Of a DNA stretch of 64,000 bases, positions 7,428-15,778 are shown piece after piece. This stretch comes from Halorubrum salinarum. GTDB lineage: Archaea; Halobacteriota; Halobacteria; Halobacteriales; Haloferacaceae. Positions within the stretch are counted from its first letter, which is position 1, and every line of letters starts with the position of its first letter. The position numbers and the translations under genes were made by a program. Where the stretch lies: the NCBI RefSeq assembly GCF_013267195.1, contig NZ_CP053941.1, positions 1,116,001 through 1,180,000 on the forward strand. The letters run 5' to 3'. A model generated the notes under the pieces. It ran no database searches and was not told the origin of the DNA. It saw nothing but the letters and a program-made list of their open reading frames with translations.

Positions 7428-10400
7428 GTGGGGAATCGAAGGCGCGGTCGGTCCCCGAACGCCGGTCGCGCGCGGACGTTCGCCGTCGACGAGCGGGCGC
7501 GGGTCCCGTTCGCGCTCGTCGGCGTGCTGCTGCTCGTGACGAGTTCGGCGTACGCCGCGGGCCTCGCCGAGCAGGGGCTGGTGGGAGAGGACCGCCGCGT
7601 CGAGCGCGCCGTGGAGCGCGTCAACGCCGACGCCACCGCCGCGCTCAGGAGTGCCGCCCGCGAGGCCGCCCACGACGCGGCGGCGTCCCCGGTGACGCGC
7701 GCGCCGGAGGGGACCGGGCCGGGGGGCGAAGCGGTCCGCGAGGGGTCCGCGTTCGAGGACGCGTTCCGAGTCCGGCTCGCGATCGCCGGCGCGGAGGCGC
7801 TGCGCGCGGTCGAGAGCAACCACGGCGCCGTGACGGCGAACGTGTCGCTTCCGTTCGTCGACTCAGCGGATGACCTCGTCGCCGCGCGCGACCGGGTCCG
7901 CGTCGAACCGGCCGCCAACGGCACCGCGGCCCGGGTCACCTTCGAGGGGGTCGCGACGACCGCGACCCGGGACGGTCGGACAGTCGTCAACCGGACGCGA
8001 CCGCGGACGGTCACGGTCGCCGTCCCGACGCTGGCCGCTCACGAGCGGACCGAGCGGTTCGAGCGCCGGCTCAACCGCGGGCCCGTGGAGGGGCCGGGGC
8101 TCGGGCGACAGATCACCGCCAGCCTCTACGCGATGGCGTGGGCCCGCGGGTACGGCCAGTACGCCGGCGCCCCCGTCGAGAACGTCGTCGCGAACCGGCA
8201 CGTCGAGCTGTCGACGAACGCCGGCATCGTCCGCGTCCAGCGGGACGTGTTCGGAACCAGCGACCCCGACGCGCGCGGCGGCGTCGCCCGGGCGACCGCC
8301 CGGACCGGCGTGACCGACCTGCTGGCGCCGACGGGCGTCCGCGAGGCCGCCTGGACCGACGCCGTCCTCGGAGCGCCGACGCCGACCGGGAGCGTGGAGG
8401 GAGAGTCCGGGGCCTCGACCGGCGACGCGGCGGCGAGCGAGGACGCCGCCTTCGACCCGGGCGGGGAGGCGACCGGCGAGACCGCCACGGTCGAGGTCGG
8501 TCACGCGGCCGACCGCGCCGCGACCCGCGTCCACGACGACCTCGAATCGATCCTGCGGGCGAGCCACCGGGTCGAGGCGACACTGGAGGCGGAGGCGACG
8601 CGGGTCGTCGACGGCGGCCCCGTGTCGCCGGACCGACCGCGTTCGCGGCTCGCCGAGCCGTGGCGCCGCGTCGACGCGTCGCGGACGGAACGCGTCCGCG
8701 TGACCGACGGGAGCGAGCTCCGGACGGGGACCGACGGCGCGACCGTGTCGGCGGGCGAGTCGGTGTCGTTCGGGCGCGCGACCCGGACGGTCGTCGTCGA
8801 GCGCACCGCGACCGCGACGTGGGAGCGCCGGGTCGTCGAGCGCGGGCCGAACGGGACGGTCGCGAACGTGAGCGTCGACCGCGCCGTGACGCGGGACGAG
8901 GCGACGGACCGCTACCACGTCCGCGTGTCGGTGACCGGAACGTACGCGCCGCGCGTCGACGCGCCCGATCGGCCGACGGCGACGTTCGGGGCCGCCGAGG
9001 GCCGCGGCGTCGACGGTCCGGACCTCGCGGACACCCCGGCGGCCGCGCGGGCGGAACTCGGCGTCGAGACCGATCGCGATGTCGACCGACTGGCGCGCGA
9101 GGCCGTCGAGTTCGGCGACGAGACGCGGTCGACGGTCGTGTACGGCGACCGCTCCGACGCGGACGTAGACCGGATTGCGAGGGACGTCTCGGAACTGTCC
9201 GAGCGCGTCCGCGGGGTGGAGACCGAGGCGTCGATGACCGACGCGGCGGTCGGCGAGTCGACGCCGTACCGGGACCTCGCCGCGGCCGTGCGCGACCGCC
9301 GGGAGCGCCTCCGGGACGCCCCGGCGAGGTACGACGGCGCCGTCGACCGGGCGCGCGTCGCCGCCCGCGTCGCGTACCTCGACGCCGTGGTCGCGGAGTT
9401 GGAATCGGCGGCCGAAGACCGGGAGGCGGCGACCGAGGGCGTCCTCGACCGCGTGAACGACGCGTTCGGCGGGCCGCCCGTGGGCGAGGTGATCGCCAGC
9501 CGCGAGGCCGCCCGCGACCCGGGGACCTACGCCGTCGGCGGCGGGGGGCCGGGCGGCGCCGTCACGTTCGCGCCGGAGGGGTCGCCGGGGTACCTCCCGC
9601 GGACGGCGGTCGACGGCGAGCGCGTCGCGGGCGTCGACGGCACGACGACGCGACCGCTCGCGACACGGAACGTGAAATACGTCACGCTCCCGTACGGGGA
9701 CGTCTCCGGCGGGATCGCGGACCGGATCCTCGGCACCGACGACACGGTCCGGATCGGCGTCGCCGGGCGGGCGCTCCTCGCGGCCGACGAGGCGCTCGCG
9801 GCGGCCGCCGGCGACGACGACCTTCGCGCCGACCGCCGCGCGCTCGCCGGACGGGTCGACGCCTCGCTGCGACGGGTCGACGAGGCGCTGGCGGCGCGGC
9901 TCGCGGAGCGGACGGACCTCTCTCGCGCGCAGCGGAAGGCGGTCCTGGACGCCGTCGCGGCCGACTACGACTCGCTCGGCGAGCGGGCCGTCGCGGTCGG
10001 CGACGGCGAGTACCCGGAGCGCGTCGCGAGCGAGGCGGCACGGGTCGGGTCCCTGTCGTCGGCCGAGCGGCTCGGGCTCGCGGCGCACCTCCGCGTCGAG
10101 GCGCGCGCGGAGGCGGGGCGGGACGCGGTCCGCGTGCCGGCCCGGTTCGTCGACGAGGCGACCGCCGCGTCCCGCGCGGTTCGCCGGAAGCGGGTCGAGT
10201 CGGCGATCGAGGGGCGCGCGAGGAAGGCGGTCGCGTCGGTCCCGGACGAGCGGGTGCCGAAGCCTGTTCGGACCGTCGGCGCGGGACTGCCGGTCGCGCC
10301 CGTGCCCGGGTACTGGGTGGCGACGGTCAACGCGTGGCACGTCGAGGTGCGCGGGGAGTACCCGCGGTTCGCCCTCCGAGCGAACGTCGGAACGCCCGGG

Positions 10401-10646
10401 CGCCCGTTCGAGTACGTCCGGGAGTCCGGCGCGGTCAGCGTCGAGGTGGACGGCGAGTCGGTCGCGCTCGGCGCCACGGAGCCGGTCGCGTTCGAGACGC
10501 GGACGGTCGTCGTCGTCGCCGTCCCCGCCGGACCGCCGGGCGTGGGCGACGTCGGCGGGACGCGCGAGGAGACGTCCGCCGGCTGGCCGTGTCCGGGTCC
10601 CCTGACCGCGTCGCCGGAGGACGGAGACGAGTGTACGGCGGGGTGA
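7428..10646 (+). CDS. Large single-pass surface protein, DUF7286-like
   Basis: A 1072-residue protein with a basic N-terminus (about 1-25), one transmembrane helix (about 30-48) and a very long, acidic, mostly helical exposed region; a short hydrophobic beta-rich piece near 935-1010 precedes a disordered tail. I recall the family as DUF7286, the largest member of this pilus-like locus, so it may form an extracellular shaft or adhesin; that is inference. Starts at GTG 7419, 7422 and 7428 are all in frame. 7428 is preferred because a strong Shine-Dalgarno AGGAGGT (7414-7420) lies 7 bases upstream of it. Confidence 0.7.
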   Translation: MGNRRRGRSPNAGRARTFAVDERARVPFALVGVLLLVTSSAYAAGLAEQGLVGEDRRVERAVERVNADATAALRSAAREAAHDAAASPVTRAPEGTGPGGEAVREGSAFEDAFRVRLAIAGAEALRAVESNHGAVTANVSLPFVDSADDLVAARDRVRVEPAANGTAARVTFEGVATTATRDGRTVVNRTRPRTVTVAVPTLAAHERTERFERRLNRGPVEGPGLGRQITASLYAMAWARGYGQYAGAPVENVVANRHVELSTNAGIVRVQRDVFGTSDPDARGGVARATARTGVTDLLAPTGVREAAWTDAVLGAPTPTGSVEGESGASTGDAAASEDAAFDPGGEATGETATVEVGHAADRAATRVHDDLESILRASHRVEATLEAEATRVVDGGPVSPDRPRSRLAEPWRRVDASRTERVRVTDGSELRTGTDGATVSAGESVSFGRATRTVVVERTATATWERRVVERGPNGTVANVSVDRAVTRDEATDRYHVRVSVTGTYAPRVDAPDRPTATFGAAEGRGVDGPDLADTPAAARAELGVETDRDVDRLAREAVEFGDETRSTVVYGDRSDADVDRIARDVSELSERVRGVETEASMTDAAVGESTPYRDLAAAVRDRRERLRDAPARYDGAVDRARVAARVAYLDAVVAELESAAEDREAATEGVLDRVNDAFGGPPVGEVIASREAARDPGTYAVGGGGPGGAVTFAPEGSPGYLPRTAVDGERVAGVDGTTTRPLATRNVKYVTLPYGDVSGGIADRILGTDDTVRIGVAGRALLAADEALAAAAGDDDLRADRRALAGRVDASLRRVDEALAARLAERTDLSRAQRKAVLDAVAADYDSLGERAVAVGDGEYPERVASEAARVGSLSSAERLGLAAHLRVEARAEAGRDAVRVPARFVDEATAASRAVRRKRVESAIEGRARKAVASVPDERVPKPVRTVGAGLPVAPVPGYWVATVNAWHVEVRGEYPRFALRANVGTPGRPFEYVRESGAVSVEVDGESVALGATEPVAFETRTVVVVAVPAGPPGVGDVGGTREETSAGWPCPGPLTASPEDGDECTAG

Positions 10647-10715
10647 ACGGCCGCGGGAACCGACGGGCACGCGCCCGACCGCAGGCGTTTTGAGACGGCG
10701 CGACCGAGTGAGGGT

Positions 10716-11168
10716 ATGTTCCACGAGGTCGTCGACGGTCGCGGCGCCGGGCCCGACGTCGACGCCGACGAGCCGGCGGCGGCGGAGTTGCTCGCCGCCT
10801 TCGAGGCGATGGTGACGGAGGCGACCGCGGCGGTCGATCCCGACCGGCTGGTCGGGGAGACCGGGCTGAGCGAGGCGGACGCGGGCGCCCTCCGCGAGGG
10901 AGAGATCGCGTCGCTCTCGCTCGCGGACGCGGCGGCCGTCCTCGCGGCGGCGAACCCGGACCGAGACGCCGACGCGATGGTGGCCGAGGTGCGCGACCAC
11001 CTGCTGATGGGGATGGCGACCGCCGTCCTCGACGTCGACGCGATCGCCGCGAAGATCGACGCCGACCTCACCGGCCAGGAGGTCCAGCAGGCGTTGGAGG
11101 GGCGGACGAGGATGACGCTCGGGCAGCTCGCCGAGATCCTCGCGGTCATCGAGCGACGCAAGCCATGA
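10716..11168 (+). CDS. Small helical protein, DUF5791-like
   Basis: A 150-residue acidic, all-helical soluble protein that I recall as the haloarchaeal family DUF5791. No catalytic motif is visible. The C-terminal third (TLGQLAEILAVIE) resembles a helix-turn-helix-like fold, but this is not strong enough to call it DNA-binding. A TTTTG TATA-like element about 27 bases upstream supports a leaderless start at 10716. Its stop overlaps the next start (ATGA at 11165-11168), so it is coupled to the SDR gene. Confidence 0.7.
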   Translation: MFHEVVDGRGAGPDVDADEPAAAELLAAFEAMVTEATAAVDPDRLVGETGLSEADAGALREGEIASLSLADAAAVLAAANPDRDADAMVAEVRDHLLMGMATAVLDVDAIAAKIDADLTGQEVQQALEGRTRMTLGQLAEILAVIERRKP

Positions 11169-12067
11169 AGGTCGTCGTCGTCGGCTGCGGGTACGTCGGG
11201 CTGGCGCTGGCGGAACAGCTCGCCGCCCGGGGCCACGCGGTCACCGGCGTCCGGCGGTCGGACGCGGGGCTCGACGCGGTCGAAGCCGTCGGCCCCGACG
11301 TCGAGGCCGTCCGCGCGGACGCGACCGATCCGGCGTCGCTCTCGGCGCTCCCGGACGCGGACGCGGTCGTCTTCGCGGCCAGTTCCGGCGGACGCGGCGC
11401 CGACGCGGCGCGGACGGTGTACGTCGACGGCCTGGCGAACGTCGTCGACGAGTACGGCTCGCGGGCGTCGCCGCCGGACCGGCTGGTGTACACCTCCTCG
11501 ACGGGCGTGTACGGCGACCACGACGGCGGGTGGGTCGACGAGGAGACGCCGGTCGAGCCGACCACCGAGAAGACCCGCGTCCTCGCCGAGGCGGAGCGGA
11601 TCGCGACCGAGCGGACGGCGGAGGCCGGGATCGACGGAACGGTCGTCCGGTTCGCGGGGCTGTACGGCCCCGAGCGGTACCGGCTGGAGCGGTACGTGGA
11701 GGGGCCGGTGACGGCCGGCTACCTGAACATGGTCCACCGCGACGACGCCGCGGGGTCGATCCGGCACCTGCTGGAGGCAGACCGGGCGCGCGACCGCGCC
11801 GTCCTCGTCGTCGACGACGAGCCGGTCGACAAGCACGCGTTCGCCGACTGGCTCGCCGACGCCTGCGGCGTCCCGCGTCCGGAGAAGCTGTCGAAGGACG
11901 AGCGGATCGCGGCGGGCGACCTCTCCGCGGCGGCGGAGCGCCGGATCCGGACGAGCAAGCGGTGTTCGAACGCGCTGCTCCGCGAACTGGGCTACGAGTT
12001 CGCCCACCCGACGTTCCGGTCGGGGTACCGCGACGCCGTGCGCGCGTTCCGCGCGCGGAGCGAGTAG
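11165..12067 (+). CDS. SDR-family NAD(P)-dependent epimerase/reductase
   Basis: A 300-residue extended short-chain dehydrogenase. The Rossmann loop GCGYVGLALA is at residues 7-16, typical of the YeeZ/nucleoside-diphosphate-sugar epimerase-like branch. A catalytic-type YTSSTGVYG segment is near 112-120, followed by a helix without a canonical YxxxK. The substrate cannot be told from sequence. It is translationally coupled to the DUF5791-like gene. Confidence 0.8.
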   Translation: MKVVVVGCGYVGLALAEQLAARGHAVTGVRRSDAGLDAVEAVGPDVEAVRADATDPASLSALPDADAVVFAASSGGRGADAARTVYVDGLANVVDEYGSRASPPDRLVYTSSTGVYGDHDGGWVDEETPVEPTTEKTRVLAEAERIATERTAEAGIDGTVVRFAGLYGPERYRLERYVEGPVTAGYLNMVHRDDAAGSIRHLLEADRARDRAVLVVDDEPVDKHAFADWLADACGVPRPEKLSKDERIAAGDLSAAAERRIRTSKRCSNALLRELGYEFAHPTFRSGYRDAVRAFRARSE

Positions 12068-12188
12068 ACCGCCCCGTCGAATCGCGGCGCGCCGCCGCAC
12101 GGCCGCGGGATCGCGGGGCGTTCCGTCGGTTTCGGTCGGTCGGAACGGTAACGAACCTTCATGTGTCGGGAGCGACTCGCCACAACGC

Positions 12189-13364
12189 ATGCGAGCGATG
12201 AGCGCGGTCGGCGACCGGTTTTCGCAGGCGGCGACCATGGCTCGGGAGAACCCCGAACTCGCCGTCGCCGCGGCGCTCGTCGTCCTGATCGCGGTCGGCG
12301 TTGGCCTGATCGTGCTCCGGTCCCGGCGGACGGCCGGGGTGAAGTTCCGCCGACTGCTGGCCGCCGAAGACGAGATCACGGTGTTGATGCACCCGAACCC
12401 GGACCCCGACGCGATGTCGGCCGCGGTCGGGGTCGCCTCGCTCGCCGACCAGGTGGACGTCGACGCCACCGTCCAGTACCCCGGTCAGATCCGCCACCAG
12501 GAGAACCGGGCGTTCCGGACCGTCCTCGACCTCGAACTGGAGCCGATCGAGCACGTGAGCGACCTCGCGGCGGAGTCGGTCGTCCTGGTCGACCACAACG
12601 AGCCGCGGGGGTTCGCCGGGGCCGACGGCGTGTTGCCGATGGCGGTCGTCGACCACCATCCCGGGGACGGCGCCGGCGAGCTGTTCACCGACGTGCGGAC
12701 GGACTACGGCGCGACCGCGTCGGTCGTCGCCGAGTACTTCCGGGACAACGACGCGGTCCCCGTCCCGCCGGACAAGCACGCGAGCGAGACGTCGAGCGAC
12801 CTCACGCTGTCGACGGACACGGCGACGGGCCTGCTGTACGGGATCTTGGCGGACACGAAACACCTCACCGTCGGCGCCAGCGAGCCCGACTTCGCGGCGG
12901 CCGCCTACCTCTACCCCGGCGTCGACCAGGACCGGCTCGACCGCATCGCGAACCCCGCGGTCGACGCGGAGGTGCTGGAGGTGAAGGCCCGGGCGATCGC
13001 GGGGCGTCGGATCGAGGGGTCGTTCGCGGTCGCCGACGTCGGCGGCGTGAACAACGTCGACGCGATCCCGCAGGCCGCGGACGAGTTGATCCAGCTGGAG
13101 GGAGTCAGCGCCGTCGTGGTGATCGGCGAGCGCGACGAGACCGTCCACCTCTCGGGACGGTCGCGCGACGACCGGGTCCACATGGGCAACGCGATAGCGG
13201 CGGTGTTAGACGACGTGGACAACGGGAACGGCGGCGGGCACTCCCGGATGGGCGGCGGGACGATCGAACCGGAGGTCGACCCCACCGGAGAGGGGGAACC
13301 GGAGACCGTCGACCGCGACGCGCTCGCCGACGGGCTGTTCCGCGCGATGGCGGGCGACGTGTGA
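12189..13364 (+). CDS. Membrane-anchored DHH-family phosphoesterase
   Basis: A 391-residue protein with one N-terminal transmembrane helix (about 24-44) and a cytoplasmic DHH-DHHA1 phosphoesterase domain. Metal-binding motifs are visible in order: HPNPDPDAM (about 68-76), VLVDHNE and VVDHHPG; the C-terminal DHHA1 glycine-rich GGGHSRMGGG is near 353-362. Relatives cleave oligonucleotides or cyclic dinucleotides such as c-di-AMP, so nucleotide-signal turnover is plausible. The start could be 12189 or the in-frame ATG at 12198. Confidence 0.85.
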   Translation: MRAMSAVGDRFSQAATMARENPELAVAAALVVLIAVGVGLIVLRSRRTAGVKFRRLLAAEDEITVLMHPNPDPDAMSAAVGVASLADQVDVDATVQYPGQIRHQENRAFRTVLDLELEPIEHVSDLAAESVVLVDHNEPRGFAGADGVLPMAVVDHHPGDGAGELFTDVRTDYGATASVVAEYFRDNDAVPVPPDKHASETSSDLTLSTDTATGLLYGILADTKHLTVGASEPDFAAAAYLYPGVDQDRLDRIANPAVDAEVLEVKARAIAGRRIEGSFAVADVGGVNNVDAIPQAADELIQLEGVSAVVVIGERDETVHLSGRSRDDRVHMGNAIAAVLDDVDNGNGGGHSRMGGGTIEPEVDPTGEGEPETVDRDALADGLFRAMAGDV

Positions 13365-13447
13365 CCGGGTCGGCGAGCCGACGGTCGCCGCGACGCCCCC
13401 GGCGGCGCGACGCGCGGATTTAAGTCTCGGGCCGCGGTGCGTCCGAC

Positions 13448-13579
13448 ATGGACATCGATGCGTCGGTCGACGACGGCTGGCTCGCGCTCGCCGGCGTCGG
13501 CGCCGGCTACGGGATCGCGGTCGGACTGGTGTTCCTGCTGGTCTTCGTCGCGCCGTACCTCGTCGTGGCGGCGCTGTAA
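13448..13579 (+). CDS. Small single-pass membrane protein, 43 aa
   Basis: ATG 13448 opens a 43-codon frame: an acidic 10-residue N-terminus, then about 30 hydrophobic residues forming one or a hairpin of two helices. A TTTAA box at 13419-13423 lies at leaderless distance. No family is recognised. G/C-ending codons throughout and the promoter support a real gene. Confidence 0.6.
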   Translation: MDIDASVDDGWLALAGVGAGYGIAVGLVFLLVFVAPYLVVAAL

Positions 13580-13634
13580 CGAGCGCTTCGACGGGAGAGG
13601 ACGGTCGAGAAAGGGCTGAGCGGCCGCGACGCGA

Positions 13635-14852
13635 TCAGGCGAACGCCAGCGAGTCGTCGGCGTTCGTCTCCTCGTCCTGACGGAGCTTCTCGTGGGCCTC
13701 GAGGAAGTCGTCGAGCGTGACCTCCGTGCGGTCGTCGCGGATGGCGAACATCCCGGCCTCCGTACAGATCGCCTTGATGTCGGCGCCGGACGCGTCGGGG
13801 GTCAGCTCGGCGAGCTCGGCGAAGTCGACGCCGTCGGCGAGGTTCATGTTGCGGGTGTGGATCTGGAAGATGATCTCGCGGCCCTCGGTCTCCGGCTTGG
13901 GCACCTCGATGAGGCGGTCGAAGCGGCCGGGGCGGAGGATCGCGGGGTCGAGCATGTCGAAGCGGTTGGTCGCGGCGATGATCCGGACCTCACCGCGCTC
14001 GTCGAAGCCGTCCATCTCGGAGAGCAGCTGCATCATCGTGCGCTGGACCTCGGCGTCGCCCGAGGTCTTCGAGTCCGTCCGCTTCGAGGCGATGGCGTCG
14101 ATCTCGTCGATGAACAGGACGGCGGGCTGGTTCTCGCGGGCGACCTCGAACAGGTCCCGGACCAGCTTCGCGCCCTCGCCGATGAACTTGTGGACCAGCT
14201 CGGAGCCGGCCATCTTGATGAACGTCGCGTCCGTCTCGTTGGCGACGGCCTTCGCGAGCATCGTCTTGCCCGTTCCGGGCGGCCCGTACAGCAGGACGCC
14301 GCTCGGGGGCGTGATGCCCACGTCCTCGAACATGTCGGGGTGTTCGAGCGGCATCTCGACGGTCTCGCGGACCTCCTGCATCTGGTCTTCGAGCCCGCCG
14401 ATGTCGGCGTAGGTGACGTCCGGCGAGTGCTCGACCTGCATGACGCGGGCGCGGACATCGGTCTCCTTCTCTAACTTCTTGACCACCGACAGCGAGTTGT
14501 TGACCGCGACGCGGTCGTCGGGGTCGAGCTTCTCGCGCATCTCGTCGGTGATCTCGGTGAGCGCCTCCTGGTTGTTGCCGTGCTGTTTGATCACGGCGCC
14601 GTCGGGCGTGATCTCCTGGACCGTCGCCACGAACAGCGGGGACTGCTTCAGCTTCTTGTTCTCGTGGGTGAGCCGTTCGAGCTTCTGCTGGTACTTGTTG
14701 TTCTCCGCGTTGGCGTCGAGGAGCTTGTCGCGCATCTCCTCGTTCTGGGACTCTAAGACGTCGAGCCGCTCCTGTAAGGAGTCGATCTTCTCCTGTTTCG
14801 ACGCCGCTCCCTCGTCGTAGGGCATATCGACGTCGTCGACGGTGTCGCTCAT
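13635..14852 (-). CDS. pan: Proteasome-activating nucleotidase (PAN)
   Basis: A 405-residue AAA ATPase that unfolds substrates and feeds them to the 20S proteasome. An N-terminal coiled coil (about 18-70) is followed by an OB domain (72-135) and the AAA domain with Walker A GPPGTGKT (190-197), Walker B LFIDEID (246-252) and the second region of homology ATNRFDMLDPAILRPGRFDR. The start at 14852 (MSDTVDDVD) is preferred over an upstream ATG because it gives the family N-terminus. The last three residues are AFA, so the canonical HbYX docking motif has Phe where Tyr is expected. Confidence 0.95.
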   Translation of the reverse strand: MSDTVDDVDMPYDEGAASKQEKIDSLQERLDVLESQNEEMRDKLLDANAENNKYQQKLERLTHENKKLKQSPLFVATVQEITPDGAVIKQHGNNQEALTEITDEMREKLDPDDRVAVNNSLSVVKKLEKETDVRARVMQVEHSPDVTYADIGGLEDQMQEVRETVEMPLEHPDMFEDVGITPPSGVLLYGPPGTGKTMLAKAVANETDATFIKMAGSELVHKFIGEGAKLVRDLFEVARENQPAVLFIDEIDAIASKRTDSKTSGDAEVQRTMMQLLSEMDGFDERGEVRIIAATNRFDMLDPAILRPGRFDRLIEVPKPETEGREIIFQIHTRNMNLADGVDFAELAELTPDASGADIKAICTEAGMFAIRDDRTEVTLDDFLEAHEKLRQDEETNADDSLAFA

Positions 14853-14999
14853 TGTGCTTATTAAAGCGTCTCGCGGATAAGAGGCTTCGGGTGGGGGCAC
14901 GATGCCGCCAGTATCGTCGGCGAGACGGCGACGCGCGGGAGGTTCGGCCGGACGGACTGGTCGGTTCGGGGCACATAAATGCCCAACAGTAATGAATTA

Positions 15000-15020
15000 G
15001 GATAGTAAATATTATTATCC
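15000..15020. promoter_or_regulatory. Near-perfect 21-bp palindrome on the HTH gene's TATA box
   Basis: The segment reads GGATA, 11 inner bases, TATCC, with 8 of 10 symmetric pairs matching. Its centre TAAATATTA is also the expected TATA box for the start at 15045. Such a site would block the pre-initiation complex when bound; autoregulation by the downstream HTH protein is the simplest guess. Confidence 0.55.
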
Positions 15021-15044
15021 GGCATGCGATCGATCGAGGTACGC

Positions 15045-15308
15045 ATGAGCACGACCGATGCCGTCACCGCCGACGACGCGGCCGCGGACCGCTGGGCGGC
15101 CGTACGCGACCTGCCGCCGAGCGCGAAGCTCGTCGCGAAGGTGTTAGACTACAACGACACGCTGACCCAGAGCGAGCTGGCCGAGGAGACGCTGCTCCCG
15201 CCCCGGACCGTCCGCTACGCCCTGTCGCGGCTCGAAGAGGAGGGCGTCGTCGACTCCCGGTTCTCCTTCACCGACGCGCGCAAACGGCTGTACTCGTTGG
15301 CGGTCTGA
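15045..15308 (+). CDS. Small winged-helix (MarR-like) transcription regulator
   Basis: An 87-residue protein dominated by one winged helix-turn-helix (about 28-85): helices SAKLVAKVLDY, TQSELAEET and PPRTVRYALSRLEEEG, then the wing. No effector domain is present, so it probably binds as a dimer. ATG 15045 is preferred over 15024 because the TATA box centred at 15010 gives leaderless spacing. It is divergent from pan; whether it controls pan is unknown. Confidence 0.75.
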   Translation: MSTTDAVTADDAAADRWAAVRDLPPSAKLVAKVLDYNDTLTQSELAEETLLPPRTVRYALSRLEEEGVVDSRFSFTDARKRLYSLAV

Positions 15309-15391
15309 GGCGGGGTTCGGACCGCGCCGCGGTCCGCAGGGTCGAGGGGGTGTCCGCGACGGTTTATCCCCGATGCCGCGCCAGTCGACCC

Positions 15392-15778
15392 GTGGTCTCG
15401 ACTACCGCCGTCAAGCGCGCCCTGGCCGCGCTCGCGACGCGCACCGACACCGCGAGGCGCCCGTACGTCGCCGTGATCGACGAGGCGGACGCCGCGCGCG
15501 CCGACCTCCGCCGGGCGGCCGGCTTCGTCGACGCCGTCGGCCTCGACCGGCTGGCGGAGGCGGTCGACGCCGCGGAGCGCGCGGGCGACGAGGCCGCCGC
15601 CGAGCGCGGCCGCGAGGCGCTGGCCGCGTACCGGGCGTTCCGACGCGCGGCGGACGGTTCCGGCGGGGACGGTGACACCGACGCCGGCGGCCCCGAGCGG
15701 CGCGGCGACGGGCGCGACCACTTCCGCTCCGGCCCCGGAATCCCTAAGCCGGACACCGGCCAAGACGCGGACAGATGA
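15392..15778 (+). CDS. Small helical protein leading the mre11-rad50 operon
   Basis: A 128-residue protein from GTG 15392: a basic/Ala-rich helical N-terminal half (1-95) and a Gly/Asp/Pro-rich tail. A GTTTATCC TATA box at 15362-15369 supports a leaderless start. The stop overlaps the mre11 start (ATGA at 15775-15778). The family is unknown to me; the coupling suggests an accessory to Mre11-Rad50, but this is position-based only. Confidence 0.6.
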   Translation: MVSTTAVKRALAALATRTDTARRPYVAVIDEADAARADLRRAAGFVDAVGLDRLAEAVDAAERAGDEAAAERGREALAAYRAFRRAADGSGGDGDTDAGGPERRGDGRDHFRSGPGIPKPDTGQDADR

